The notes beneath the pieces were generated by a model that was given only the letters and a program-made list of their open reading frames with translations, made no database searches and was not told the origin of the DNA. Source: Molanna angustata (Eukaryota; Arthropoda; Insecta; Trichoptera; Molannidae). From it: a DNA stretch of 64,000 bases. Location of the stretch: assembly GCA_963576475.1 (NCBI GenBank), contig OY754972.1:32505890-32569889 (forward strand), read 5' to 3'. Shown here in pieces: positions 37,550 to 50,186 of the stretch. The translations under genes and the position numbers were made by a program. The stretch's first letter is position 1, and the number at the start of each line of letters is the position of its first letter.

Positions 37550-37683
37550 TCAACAGGTATCAATATCAGTGTTACGGCGTGAGCGTGGTCCAGGAAAATA
37601 TGTCGGCTCTGGAATATCTTCACGACTGCTGATTCTTTCAATTATCTTAGCTACAATCGTTGACGGTGGAGCGTGTGGGTGAC
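37550..37683 (-). CDS. candidate exon of the KRAP/ITPRID-like gene (possible last exon)
   Basis: After the acceptor GTTGTAG the minus strand reads, with the upstream phase-1 G, GHPHAPPSTIVAKIIERISS, REDIPEPTYFPGP, RSRRNTDIDTC and a TGA. Codon use and low AT content contrast with the surroundings. The phase matches the exon at 51,263-51,356 exactly. A GT six bases before the stop (37,553-37,554) could be a weak donor, so it may be internal or terminal. The product is a proline- and arginine-rich tail with no domain I recognise. Confidence 0.6.
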
Positions 37684-38397
37684 CTACAACATTTCATTTA
37701 ACCAATTACTTTTTTTGAACACACTTCAAATAAAAATTTAACACATTCAACATGAAAACCTTTATTCTTTATAAGGTCTTAGTAATAATTATAATCTGTA
37801 ATATCAAAAGATTAAATGCAGTTAAATGCCTTGAAGCTCACATAATACCTACACTTACTGCACAATACAAAATTTAAAATTGTAAAGATTTCATAGTAGA
37901 ATGTCAAATAACTTTTAATATCAACTGTAAAATTATATAATTATCAATGATGTATAAAATAAGTCATTGATAATTATGTATTATCATGCAAATTTTTCCC
38001 AAAATGCATATTGAATTTTAATATGTACAGTTAAAACAGTTAAGTTAGTTTTTGACATAGAATAATATGTTTATGAATGCAATTATTTTATTTATGAATG
38101 CAATTCATGATGACGTTTAAACATTAAAACAACTTAAATACATGTAGGTAATTTACTATAAAATACAATGATAGAATTATGAGAAAATTGATATAATGAA
38201 TAACTAACTACAAATTGATATTTTTCTGAGATAATATGTACCTACCTACATTAAACTACATAATTACATACAGTTGTATTATTTATTTATATAAGTAGTT
38301 TGTAATTTGTATCCCTTTACATAAGTGTATTGAAATAAAATTATTCTTGTCAAAGAAGAACTACAAAATTCAAATAGAGTAACCATAGGTATACATT
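37684..38397. other. AT-rich sequence, presumed intron
   Basis: Nothing recognised on either strand. Confidence 0.4.
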
Positions 38398-38581
38398 TTT
38401 TTAATTTTTAAAAAATAATGAATATGTCCTTGTAGTAACAAGTACATATACATCCTCATACACTCCCTAAACAAAGTATAAATGCTTGTGTTATAGGAGA
38501 ACGAAATCGGTCGTGGCAGGATTCGAACTCGCAACCACTGGATTACTAACCCAGTGCGCTGACTGCTCTGCCACCACCCAT
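38398..38581 (-). mobile_element. tRNA-derived SINE (family B)
   Basis: The minus strand has GGCAGAGCAGTCAGCGCACT (A-box part) and GGTTGCGAGTTCGAATCC (B box), then the body GCATTTATACTTTGTTTAG and AAGGACATATTCATTA. It aligns end to end with 7,031-7,222. Confidence 0.85.
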
Positions 38582-38683
38582 CTATATTTACACGAGTATT
38601 ATAAATAAAATAATTTTAATACAACTATAATATATTATTAAGTAGACAAAGAATATTTATTATTTATTTTATATTATAATACT

Positions 38684-40830
38684 AGCTTTTATGTCCCGCC
38701 GTTGGCCAAGAATGTAAAATTGTGAAAGAAAAAGCAATCGTTTTTATAATATTGTCACCCAATTATTTTGCAATATCAGACTATAAAAAGTGGTTTGAAA
38801 TTTGATTGAGTTTAAGTATTGTAAAATGTTCAAGTGATGGCCACAACCCATTCTTTTTTATATATTGCTATAAAGTGTGAATGAAGTATAATATTTATAC
38901 AATTTCTGCTCGCATGGACTATGCGTAATGGTTTTAAATATGACTGTTTATCAACGTTGTAAAGAGATTGGTTTGGCCACAACCCCCATTTTTAAATATT
39001 ATCATCGAAAACAAATTGTAATGTGTACCTATTGAAAATTTAGTAATTTTCGATGTTGGGATGTGGTTAAAATTTGATTAAACAAACGTAGGTACTGAAA
39101 AGATCTAGTATTGGTCACATCCCATTCGTTTTTATATTTTTTCATCAAGTGTGCATTATATTTTTGCTCAATTTGACTGAAAGTCTTCATTAACGAAGAA
39201 GAAGAAGACTTGAACTATAGTAAATAGTTTTTAATTTGAATATAAATGTTGTGAAGAGTTCAGTAATGGCCACAACCCCCATTCTTTAAATATTAGGTGT
39301 TGAAAATTATTCAAAATAGGATGATATAAATGGTTTAAATTTAATTAAACAAAAGTATTGAAAAGATTCTAGTGCAGGTTATATCGTCACATCCCATATC
39401 CCATTCATTTCATATGTATTTTCATCAAGTGTGCATATCGTTAATAATATTTCTGCACAATAGACTATTAGACTTAAAACTAACCCAAAAGACTAAATAA
39501 AAAAGAGAAAAATAAGTATAAGACTATAAGAAATAGTTTGTATAAAAAACTATTCCAATGGTCTACATAAAATAAGTAAAAATACATATACCTAATAGAA
39601 GAATTAGACTATTGGAAATAGATTGTATAAAAGCTCACCCAAAGGTCTACAAAAAAAGAAGAAGAAGAATATTTAGACTATTGGAAATAGTTTGTATAAA
39701 TACTGACCAAAAGGTCTACATAAAAGAAAATGAATAAGACTATTGGAAATAGTTTGTATTAAAACTCTCCCAAAAGTCTACGTACTTAAATGAAGAAGAA
39801 TAATAATTAGACTAAAGGAAATAATTTTTATAAAAAAATGACCCAAATGTATACATAAAAGAAGAAGAAGATGATTTAGACAATAGGAAATAGTTTGTAT
39901 AAAAACTGCCCTAAAGGTCTACATAAAATTAAGAAGAAAAAGAATTAGACTCCAGGACCCGCCGCTTCAGGCCCTTCAGTACCTCCCGTCCCTTTAATCC
40001 CTCATTACGTCCCTTCCCATCAGGCCCTTCAGTACCTTCCGTCCCTTCAGGCAGTTTTATACCTCCCGTCCCTTCAGGCCCTTTAGTGCCTCCCTTCCCT
40101 TCATTACATCCCGTCCCATCAGTCGGTTAAGAAAAGTTTAAATCCAGAAACCATCCTGGAAGAACCGCGAAGAGATGAAAGAACCTTCTTTTCCCAGGAT
40201 GCTCTACTTAATAGGTAAAATGACTAAATACACGAAGAAGAAGAAAAAAGTTTAAACCCAGATACCTGCGAAGAGATGGAAGGACAGTTGGACCTTCTTC
40301 TCCCAGGATTCTCCAACTTCATAGGTAAAATGAGCAAAAATACACGATGAAGAAGAAGAAGAAGAAATAAGTTTAAATCCAGATACCTGCGAAGAGATGG
40401 AAGGAAAATTGGACATTCTTCTCCCAGGTTAGTCCACCTTCAAAGGTAAAATGACCAAATAGACGATGAAGAAGAAGAAGAAAAAAGTTTAAATCCAGAA
40501 ACCTGCGAAGAGATGGAAGGAAAATTGGACCTTCATCTCCCAGGATAGTTCATCTTCATAGATAAGATGACCAAGTACACGTTGAAGAAAAAGAAGAAAA
40601 AAGTTTATATGCAGAACCCGTCCTGGAAGACCTGTGAAGAGATGGAGGGACAGTCGGACCTTCTTTTCCCAGGATACTCCCCCTTCATAGGTAAAACGAC
40701 CAAATACACGAAGAAGAAGAAGAATAAGAAAAAAGTTTAAATCCAAAAACCATCCTGGGCATACGCTCGACAATTCACCAAAGTTTCATTATAATCGGAC
40801 AAACGGTTGATAAATAAATAAATAAAATAA
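38684..40830. repeat. minisatellite-rich composite element
   Basis: Begins ACTAGCTTTTATGTCCCGCC and ends GGACAAACGGTTGATAAATA with an (AATA)n tail, like a retroposon. Within it are several diverged tandem families. A GGCCACAACCCC block repeats three to four times (38,820-39,420). A unit of about 65 bp with TTGGAAATAGTTTGTATAAA repeats about seven times (39,480-39,950). CCCTTCAGGCCCTTCAGTAC words lie at 39,960-40,120. A unit of about 115 bp with GAAGAGATGGAAGGA and TCTCCCAGGAT repeats about five times (40,140-40,770). Confidence 0.6.
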
Positions 40831-43408
40831 TTTTCCTATAGGAAATCAGTATAGGTATATTATTGTTGATTTGTAAGTAAATAGTATTAGGTAGGTACCT
40901 ACCTACAACAACCTTCTAAATAAATTCGATTCCTAACAAATTTTATTTGAATATCACATTCTTTCTGTAGCCATGGAAACGATTCGAACACGTAAGTAAT
41001 ATCGAATGGTTCGGATACATTTTTTGAATATGTAGGTACCTACATTGGTTTGTTCGATGCCATAAAAATGAAAATTGTCAGAAAAATCAAATATTATTTA
41101 CAAATTATGCAATTTTATTATGCCTATATCTTTACTAATAAATAACACATTTTTACAATATATGTCTTAAAACTTGCCGTAATGTCTTGTGTTTCATTTT
41201 ATTATTTCATAATTACATTTATTTCAAAGGTTTATTATTTTCAAGAACATATTCATTCGGTGGGAAAATGAAATATTGTATGAAAAGATATTAAAATGGC
41301 GGCGTTTATGTACAAAAGGCTTACTTTAAAAATAAGTTAAACATTATAATTATACCAAATATTCACCATGTTTTTCACTTAAACGCTAAGTTATACTTCA
41401 AAATATTTTTTTTTTGTGTAAATACCTACTTCTAACTTTTAAACTAACAGATATTTGCGTGCAAAATGTACACTTTTTTGACAGATATGACTTGGAAAAT
41501 TTTGTATGAAAAAAATAATTATTTAAATATTTTTAAAATTCAGCATTTTTATCGCATTCTTTTTAGCGTGACACTGCATCAGGTATACTGGTACATGTTC
41601 GCACTTAAATTAGATTTTTAGATGCTCTTGGTTTTTCAGAAGGCGTGAGACAAACACACACACACACACACACACATACAGTAACATTTTGATTGCTTTA
41701 TTACTTTAGATAATAATATATATTACTCATTAAACAATTCTACCACAAAATAAAGTTTATAATAATATTAAGAATATAAATATAAACATGCCGATGCACA
41801 GATTCAATTAAAAAATTCAACCATGGATATTTATCATTTGACATATATTCAAAAATTAGAATAGAAATATGGATAAAAAATGTGTATTAGGGCTATGATA
41901 TGCTGAAGAGTTATCTTTGATGTGTGAAAATATAGTCAATTTAAAAATGAATATTACAAGCAAATGTACCAGCACAGTGAACATTCATGTTGAGTTTTCT
42001 TAAAACTATCCATAATGGACACACAATATAATATGTCCAGTTAGCCATCGATATATTCAATAAGAAAGGAAATTTCAAAAAACCACCCATACATAGATGA
42101 TTCATCTTAATAAAAATATATACAAATTCAAAAGATATACAAATAAATTAAGAAATATAACAAAAAAAAAGCCAGGACTAAGTCATGTTAAAGCCATAGA
42201 AAGCAACTAGATAAGCATGGAAAAAATTATGATATATTAGTGCTAATATTTTAGAACCAACTTGAAGAAGCCAGCAAATTTTATTTTAATTTATTTCAAT
42301 TTTACATTTATTTTGTAAGAACAGTAAAAACAATACTATTATCTAATATATGAAACGGAAACATCGGGCTCCTTTTTAAGCAAACTGCATGTTAAGATTT
42401 ATATGGAGGAGGAGTTTAGAAAGATAGTATTTATACATAATATATGTCATGTCATACCTACATACATTCAATTAAATACAAAAATATTTCATGTCAAACC
42501 ATTGAGAGAGGAAAAGCCAAACTTTAGTATAACTGCGTAGTATAAGCTCCTGTGACCAAAGTCTTCAAATAACCAAAGTAGTCACACTTCAGTAGTCATG
42601 ATCATTGTTTATGTTTAGTTTAAACTGTCAATGTGGTACTTACCACGCAGTTGTTAAAATTCAAATTTCAGACCATGTTAAAAAAATACATACCTGAATA
42701 ATGAATTAGTAGGTACTGTGAAACAATATAAATGATACTTAAACAATATTAACTATGTTTAAGTACTTATATGATGTTCTTATCATATCCAATGACTTCA
42801 AATTTAAAAATGCAATGAATTACAGTGGAATTTTGACCTCTGCGCCATCACTTGTTATTATTTTCTGATTAACGGCACAAATTGTATTTTACTTAGATAC
42901 TTGCAAACATAAAAAAATACAAACATTGAAATAACATCATAGAATAAAGAAATAAAATAATTAACAATTTGTTAAAATATAAATCTACATAATCTTAAGT
43001 AATAAAAAGTCAAATAAACCTAAAAAAATATATCTGTATTAAAAAGAAACTAAATTAAACAGTATAGGTACATAATATGAACTGAAATAAACAAGGACAT
43101 TAAATGAAACAAAAGATAGGTACTTTAAATTAAATAAAATAACAGTAGAAATCACATATAATTAAACAGGGTTCTGTGCATCTCCTTCTTACAATAAGCA
43201 AACACCAACGTCAAAAAAGTGTATACTTGAGGAATACTCATTACTTGGAATAAGTCTGCTAATTATTTACAAATTAATATTTATGTTTTATAGTTATCAA
43301 ATTCCCACAGTAGTCAAGTGAAATTATAAAAGAAATTGAAACTAAAATATTTTATCAATTCAAAACGAATTCCTTTATGATACTGCCAACACATACATAG
43401 TATAACGA
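40831..43408. other. AT-rich sequence with one CA microsatellite
   Basis: A CA run of about 12 units lies near 41,653-41,676. No frame, tRNA-like box or terminal repeat was recognised in the remaining 2.5 kb. It is probably intron of the minus-strand gene. Confidence 0.4.
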
Positions 43409-43410
43409 TA

Positions 43411-46374
43411 CCTTAATATGCAAATTTGCTAACTCCACTTTAGGACAAAAATGAGTTAATGATGCCAACTTGTTCTTTGTATTCAAATGCATACGGTGAT
43501 AAAATTTGTTACATCCGAAATGCTAAGAATAATCCTAAAAAGTGCATCAAGAAAATTTGATAACTCCCAAGTGTCAAATACTGGCGCGCCAAAATGTGTA
43601 ACTCCGCCATTTGCTTTGCGTAGTGCTATCAGTTGTGACGTGCGTAAGAAGCTCTCGATATATATATATTACTATTATAAGTGTGTTTTATTACTAAATT
43701 ACTGTTAAAAGCGTAAAAATTGATAAACGTAAGTACAAACATTGTTTTTAAATATGTGGCATTATGAATTTGTATTATATCCTGTCAAATAGTATGATAT
43801 TGTTCATCTAATGGAGTTGACAATTTTCAGATGAGTAGCAGAGGAAAGTTGATGGTTAAATTGGCGACAGAACACCAGAATAATGTTGAACTGGATGAAC
43901 AATATAATGTTTTAAATTATTTACTAGAAAATACAAATGATTTGCCAATCGTGCTGGCCGATGATGTAGAGATTTTCACTAGTGCTGCCGATGACACTAT
44001 TCTAAAGCAACCAGAAAATAATGTTGATTGTATAAGTGATGATGACAGCATAAGAAATGTTTCATTGGTCCCATATTCGGATCACTCAGATTCCGATTGT
44101 GAGAAAACGGACAAGAAGATTGTAAACAGAAAAAAGAGATGCGAAGTGGATACTTCCAAATGGTCCGCTAATATAAACAAGAAAAATAGAGAACATGGCA
44201 AAAATTACAAAGGTAAAAAGAAGGAACAAGATGGATCATGGAATCATGAAATACCTAAATGTAAAAATATGCTCAAAAAAAAATGTTCGTGTAAAACTTC
44301 TGAAAAAAGTGCCTTGAAATGTTCTTCTATATCAGAAGAAGACAGATTCAACATTTTTGATAAATTTTGGAAAATGAGCTGGAAAGAAAAAAAGATTTAC
44401 GTAGAAGGGTTGATGAAAAATTTACCAATAAGTAGACCAAGAGAGAGAAAGGAAGCAGAAAAATCTAGAAGAACTTGTTCTATTCATTATTTTTTGAGAA
44501 TTAATGAAACAAATATCCGAGTATGTAAAACAATGTTCATTAACACTCAACATAAATAGGATGACAGCATTAAATTGGAAGAACAATATATCATCAGCCA
44601 AAAGCAAGCCTACAGAAATCAAAAACAACAAAAATACATCCAACAACGTTAGTCTCCTCGATTTCATAAAATCGTTACCAAAAATGGAATCGCACTATTG
44701 TCGTAAGAAGACCACAAAAAAGTATTTGTTGCCAGAATGGCGATCCAAGGCAGATCTGTATAGATTTTATACAAAAGAGTGGTGTGAAAACAAGAATGTG
44801 TCTCCACTCTCATTTGGTGCATTCCACAAACAGCTAGATAAATCCAACATTGCACTCTTTCAACCCAAAAAAGATGCTTGTGCAAAATGTGCTGCTTTCA
44901 AAGAAAGTCATATTACTCTGGCAGATTATGAATTACACCAACGAAGGAAAGAAGAAGCCAGAGCTGAGAAAAATCATGACAAAGAGAATCAACCATATGT
45001 TTTCACCATGGATTTACAAGCTGTTCTTCTAGCCCCCAAACTAAATGCATCAAGCTTATACTATAAAACAAAATTGTGTGTACACACCCTTTGTTTTTTT
45101 AATTTGAAAACAAAAGAAGGGTTTTGTTACCTTTGGAATGAAACAGAGGGTGGCTTAAATGCTGAAGAATTTTCAACAATAATTTCTCGTTTTTTGGTTG
45201 AAAAGGTTTTATGCAAAATTGAGCAAGTGGAAGGAACAAAAATAATATTGTACAGTGATGGGTGTTCTTATCAAAACAGAAATTCTGTTCTTGCCAATGC
45301 TCTTTTGAACTTAGCTATTTTACACAAAGTAATAATTGAGCAAAAATACTTGGAGGTGGGACACACTCAAATGGAGGTGGACAGTATGCACGCCTCCATT
45401 GAAAGACATTTAAAAAATCGACCAATTTTCGTTCCAGCTGAGTACTATCAGATTTGTAAGAATGCAAAAAAAACACCACCATATGATGTCACATATTTGC
45501 AACATACTTTTTTTAAAGATTTAAGAGAAGTTCAATTTTATAAATCAATTAGACCAGGAAGATCCAAAGGTGATCCAAAGGTAACAATGTTTACTTATAA
45601 CTTTATTTTACATCGATATATTTCGTGAATGATATGATAAGGACATTATTTCGTTGACAAAAATGTTGATTAAAACCTTTGTTATTATTAATTTCAGGTA
45701 ACTGACATACGAGCTTTATTGTACAAGCCTGATGGTAATATTTTTTATAAGCTAAATTTCACAGACCCCTGGTTGGAATTGCCACAAAGAAAAACCTCAA
45801 ATCTTACTGCAAAAGCTATTCCTGATTTGAGCAATCTTCACAAAACGAGAATCAAGATTCCATTGCGGAAATACAATGATCTACAAGAATTAAAAATAAT
45901 AATTCCGAATGATTACCACAACTTTTACGATAATTTGCCATACGAGACACAATAATATTATATTGTGATCTATACAGGTATATTTTATGTATTATATCAT
46001 ATGTATGAGCCTATTTTTTTATTTTTTGTTACAATAAATATTTTTACGTAATAAATAAAGTGCTAGCTTTTATTTTGATATATTAATTTTAATCATTATA
46101 TTCCATACAGCACTATAAAAATTGCTAACTCCAAGTGTGATTGTAAGGATTTTTATTTTTTGCCGTATCAAATTTGCTATCTCCAAAAAACTTCAACAAA
46201 ATAAAAGTGACCCATAAAATTATACAGAAATCATGTTCAGAGGATGTGTATTATCATTATTTATAGATTAAAATGAATATTATGTCTATGTAGCTTAATT
46301 TAGACACAATGGACAGTTTTATGTCCGCCCTGTAAAGTTATCATTTACGGAGTTAGCAAATATGCATATTAAGG
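43411..46374 (+). mobile_element. 2.96-kb DNA transposon of unassigned superfamily
   Basis: The first 26 bp (CCTTAATATGC...GCTAACTCC) are the reverse complement of the last 26 with one mismatch. TA lies on both outer sides (43,409-43,410 and 46,375-46,376). The core word TTTGCTAACTCC or a near copy recurs inside both ends (near 43,560, 46,122 and 46,170), as expected for transposase binding sites. The element encloses the spliced gene at 43,831-45,955 and nothing else. A TA duplication would fit Tc1/mariner-like integration, but the protein does not look like that group. Confidence 0.8.
43831..45955 (+). CDS. putative transposase-like protein, spliced, one frameshift
   Basis: A 5' UTR exon seems to end at a GTAAGT donor (43,729), with the acceptor TTTTCAG immediately before the ATG at 43,831. 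The frame runs to about 44,538, needs one base skipped (44,539), continues to 45,580, and after a GT-AG intron (45,581-45,697) ends at 45,955. The expected length is about 668 residues. There is an acidic start (VLADDVEIF), a lysine/cysteine-rich middle (CKNMLKKKCSCK), the motif DACAKCAAF, and an RNase-H-like core. The core has FTMDLQAVLLAPK, LWNETEGG, LYSDGCSYQNRN and GHTQMEVDSMHASIER, whose D, D and E/D residues are candidate metal ligands. It ends DYHNFYDNLPYE. I have seen this architecture in uncharacterised insect proteins, but cannot name a superfamily. The inverted repeats around it make a transposase the best guess. Confidence 0.75.
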
Positions 46375-46958
46375 TATAAAGAATCCTTTGAATTCTAAAA
46401 TTAACAGGATTGATCTACATATCTATTATGGAATCAATATTTATAATACTAATAGTTTAAATATATAGATTTGCAAAAATAAGTTTCTGAAATAACAAAC
46501 GATTCATATACCAACAGATCTAGATTTTTGTCATCAACAAATTAATGAAAGAAGGGTAAATGAAGTTTAAAAATGAAATATTGTTACTATGTAGGTTAAA
46601 AAGTATACAGAAAGAGGAATTATAAATACAATAAAATATCATAAAAATTCAATATTATGAAACACAAGCTGAAGAGATAATTAAAATACTTTCAATTTAT
46701 AAAATTAAATTTCATTAGTAGATTTGTCAAATACAATTTATAATTTTGTGATCAAAAACTTTTTCTCGACTGAATAAATAAACCTTTATAATTAAAAAAA
46801 CAAAATCAAGAACTTTTGTTTTTATTTAAAAAACACTAAACTTTGTTAAAAGTGATTTTATTATAAACTGAACACTCATTAATTTACATTAAATTAAAAC
46901 TTATCAAATGTTTAAGGTGCTGTGCATACAGATAAAATAAAATTAGACTAAGAAAAAA

Positions 46959-48602
46959 CAATCAATGGACACACAATACACAAACATCATGCAAAGAAAC
47001 AAATCATATGTATACATACAATCATTGAATATAGGTGGTGGGAGTAACATCTGCTAATGGCAGATAGGAAAATTCTAAAATATCAAATAAAAAAACAATC
47101 AATGGACACACAATACACAAACATCATGCAAAGAAACAAATCATATGTATACATACAATCATTGAATATAGGTGGTGGGAGTAACATCTGCTAATGGCAG
47201 ATAGGAAAATTCTAAAATATCAAATAAAAAAACAATCAATGGACACACAATACACAAACATCATGCAAAGAAACAAATCATATGTATACATACAATCATT
47301 GAATATAGGTGGTGGGAGTAACATCTGCTAATGGCAGATAGGAAAATTCTAAAATATCAAATAAAAAAACAATCAATGGACACACAATACACAAACATCA
47401 TGCAAAGAAACAAATCATATGTATACATACAATCATTGAATATAGGTGGTGGGAGTAACATCTGCTAATGGCAGATAGGAAAATTCTAAAATATCAAATA
47501 AAAAAACAATCAATGGACACACAATACACAAACATCATGCAAAGAAACAAATCATATGTATACATACAATCATTGAATATAGGTGGTGGGAGTAACATCT
47601 GCTAATGGCAGATAGGAAAATTCTAAAATATCAAATAAAAAAACAATCAATGGACACACAATACACAAACATCATGCAAAGAAACAAATCATATGTATAC
47701 ATACAATCATTGAATATAGGTGGTGGGAGTAACATCTGCTAATGGCAGATAGGAAAATTCTAAAATATCAAATAAAAAAACAATCAATGGACACACAATA
47801 CACAAACATCATGCAAAGAAACAAATCATATGTATACATACAATCATTGAATATAGGTGGTGGGAGTAACATCTGCTAATGGCAGATAGGAAAATTCTAA
47901 AATATCAAATAAAAAAACAATCAATGGACACACAATACACAAACATCATGCAAAGAAACAAATCATATGTATACATACAATCATTGAATATAGGTGGTGG
48001 GAGTAACATCTGCTAATGGCAGATAGGAAAATTCTAAAATATCAAATAAAAAAACAATCAATGGACACACAATACACAAACATCATGCAAAGAAACAAAT
48101 CATATGTATACATACAATCATTGAATATAGGTGGTGGGAGTAACATCTGCTAATGGCAGATAGGAAAATTCTAAAATATCAAATAAAAAAACAATCAATG
48201 GACACACAATACACAAACATCATGCAAAGAAACAAATCATATGTATACATACAATCATTGAATATAGGTGGTGGGAGTAACATCTGCTAATGGCAGATAG
48301 GAAAATTCTAAAATATCAAATAAAAAAACAATCAATGGACACACAATACACAAACATCATGCAAAGAAACAAATCATATGTATACATACAATCATTGAAT
48401 ATAGGTGGTGGGAGTAACATCTGCTAATGGCAGATAGGAAAATTCTAAAATATCAAATAAAAAAACAATCAATGGACACACAATACACAAACATCATGCA
48501 AAGAAACAAATCATATGTATACATACAATCATTGAATATAGGTGGTGGGAGTAACATCTGCTAATGGCAGATAGGAAAATTCTAAAATATCAAATAAAAA
48601 AA
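46959..48602. repeat. 137-bp tandem array, 12 near-identical copies
   Basis: CAATCAATGGACACACAATA recurs every 137 bp (46,959, 47,096 ... 48,466). I see no differences between units by eye. Each unit holds an ATCTGC-TAATG-GCAGAT hairpin. No coding frame runs through it. Confidence 0.97.
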
Positions 48603-48742
48603 AGAAGAATTAGAAAGAGAAATGACACACCGAGTACCTAAACATTAATAGTGAAATATCAAAGACACATCTGAGAAAGTTCATATAAGTTCACAATCTA
48701 ATTCATTTTTGTTCTTAACCAGTTATAACAGTAATTATAACA

Positions 48743-48830
48743 CAATGTTTAGATTGTACAATTTTTTGTCTATAGCTACTTCGTCTTATATTGATGAAAT
48801 AAATAAAAAAATTGTACAATCTAAACATTA
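48743..48830. repeat. inverted repeat, about 24-bp arms
   Basis: AATGTTTAGATTGTACAATT and its reverse complement are separated by about 40 bp. It could be a small hairpin element or the end of the neighbouring pogo-like scrap. Confidence 0.8.
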
Positions 48831-48849
48831 GTCATTGACAATGGAAATA

Positions 48850-49072
48850 CAGTAGAAATTGGATAAAACGACTTTCAAGGGACTGGCAAAATTATGTCGT
48901 ACTAACCGGACGACGTATATAACGACCGGATAATTTAGCTTGTTTTTTATTACATACTAATTTAGCTCGTTTTTTATTACGCTATAACTTAAACCACCAT
49001 AGTAGTGCTTGATCTACTTGTTCTTGAGTGGATGCCCTCACACGTTTAGGTTTCAAAACATCGGCATTAAAC
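48850..49072 (-). pseudogene. pogo/Tigger-like transposon scrap
   Basis: The left part starts CAGTAGAAATTGGATAAAAC with TTCAAGGGACTGGC and GTCGTACTAACCGG, the usual wording of pogo/Tigger inverted ends. On the minus strand near 49,070-48,995 the text KPKRVRASTQEQVDQALLWW resembles the CENP-B-type DNA-binding helix region of pogo transposases. No catalytic part remains. Confidence 0.65.
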
Positions 49073-49099
49073 AGGGGTTTATTTTATGTTTATTTTTTT

Positions 49100-49470
49100 T
49101 ATGGTTCATATTGTAGAATGAGGCATACCAAATTCTAGCTATTATGGTTTTGAGATGTATGGAAAAATAAAATGAAAATTCAAAGTTGAAAAACCATGAA
49201 AAATCTAGACCTGCCCCTCTAGACAGCGTGTCAAGAAAAGATAACTCAATGTATGGAAGTGACTGAACTAAATGTCGCGCTATCTTGGGTGGCTGGGCAT
49301 ACAAAAACTCGCAGATTTGCCTTGAAACTTTGTCAATGTGTTAAGAGAAATAAATCTCTAAGATGGTGTTTTTTGACTTCAAAGTTGAAAATCCACTACC
49401 TACTGCATACAATTCTCTCACACGGGACTAAGATTAAGAGAAATAAATTCTCTTTAGCAAATTGACATTT
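49100..49470 (-). mobile_element. decayed Helentron-like copy (5' half)
   Basis: Words of the family 5' half are seen backwards: ATTATGGTTTTGAGATGTAT, GGTGTTTTTTGACTTCAAAG and AAGAGAAATAAATTCTCTTT, then a degraded terminus AATTGACATTTGAAT. Internal shuffling and deletions are evident. Confidence 0.6.
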
Positions 49471-49979
49471 GAATAATTATTATTTTATAATATTGCATAA
49501 GAAATCTCAGAGAAGATAAAAGTTCACCAATTTACTACAACTAAAACTGTGATGAAGCCTCAATGAGATTAATATGTTTACAATTTATTTTAGCAACTCA
49601 TACAAAATAATAAGTCAAACGACACTTTAAATTAGTAATTTTTAACTAAAAAAACTATGAACGAAAAATAATTCCAACGGGAATTGAAAACCAGACTTAA
49701 TATAAAGAACTGAATTAAAGTGTTGCTGTAAACGAACAACTTCTATATAAGAATTACAATGTTAACTATAAATTATTGTCACGAACCAATCAGCTTTTTT
49801 ATAACTATTATAATAAAAAAATTAACTTTTTAAAATTCCACAATCAAGTTCCTAACGTAACAATATTTAACCTACAGATGTGCACTTTGAATATTCCACC
49901 AATCATAATAAATATATCAATACAAAGAAAAAATATATAATAAAATAAATGTGCTGTTAGTGATTCCAAAAGGCCTTAC

Positions 49980-50117
49980 TGAACAGTGACGATGGGCACC
50001 ACAGTACCAGAACTGGGCCTCGTGTTTTGGTCCTTGGATTTCATGAAGCGACAGATCGGTGTACAATACTCTAGTTGTTAGTGTTGCGAGCAGGAAACAA
50101 ATCACCAATATTACCAT
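49980..50117 (-). CDS. possible small exon with signal-peptide-like start
   Basis: The minus strand opens MVILVICFLLATLTTRV, a good hydrophobic leader, followed by LYTDLSLHEIQGPKHEAQF and WYCGAHRHCS. A strong donor GTAAGG then falls in phase 0 at 49,979. Base composition is much less AT-rich than around it. It could be the first exon of a secreted protein gene, or an internal exon with an acceptor near 50,075. No second exon or homologue was recognised. Confidence 0.3.
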
Positions 50118-50186
50118 TATTTATTAGTACCAAGCAGTTAATCAAATGCATATTTTGCAAAAATCATATGAACAGATTGTGAATGA

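Noticed and set aside
40489..40773. Minus-strand frame of 94 codons with leucine-rich text
   Set aside because: It arises from the repeated GAAGAAGAAG and TCTCCCAGGAT minisatellite units.
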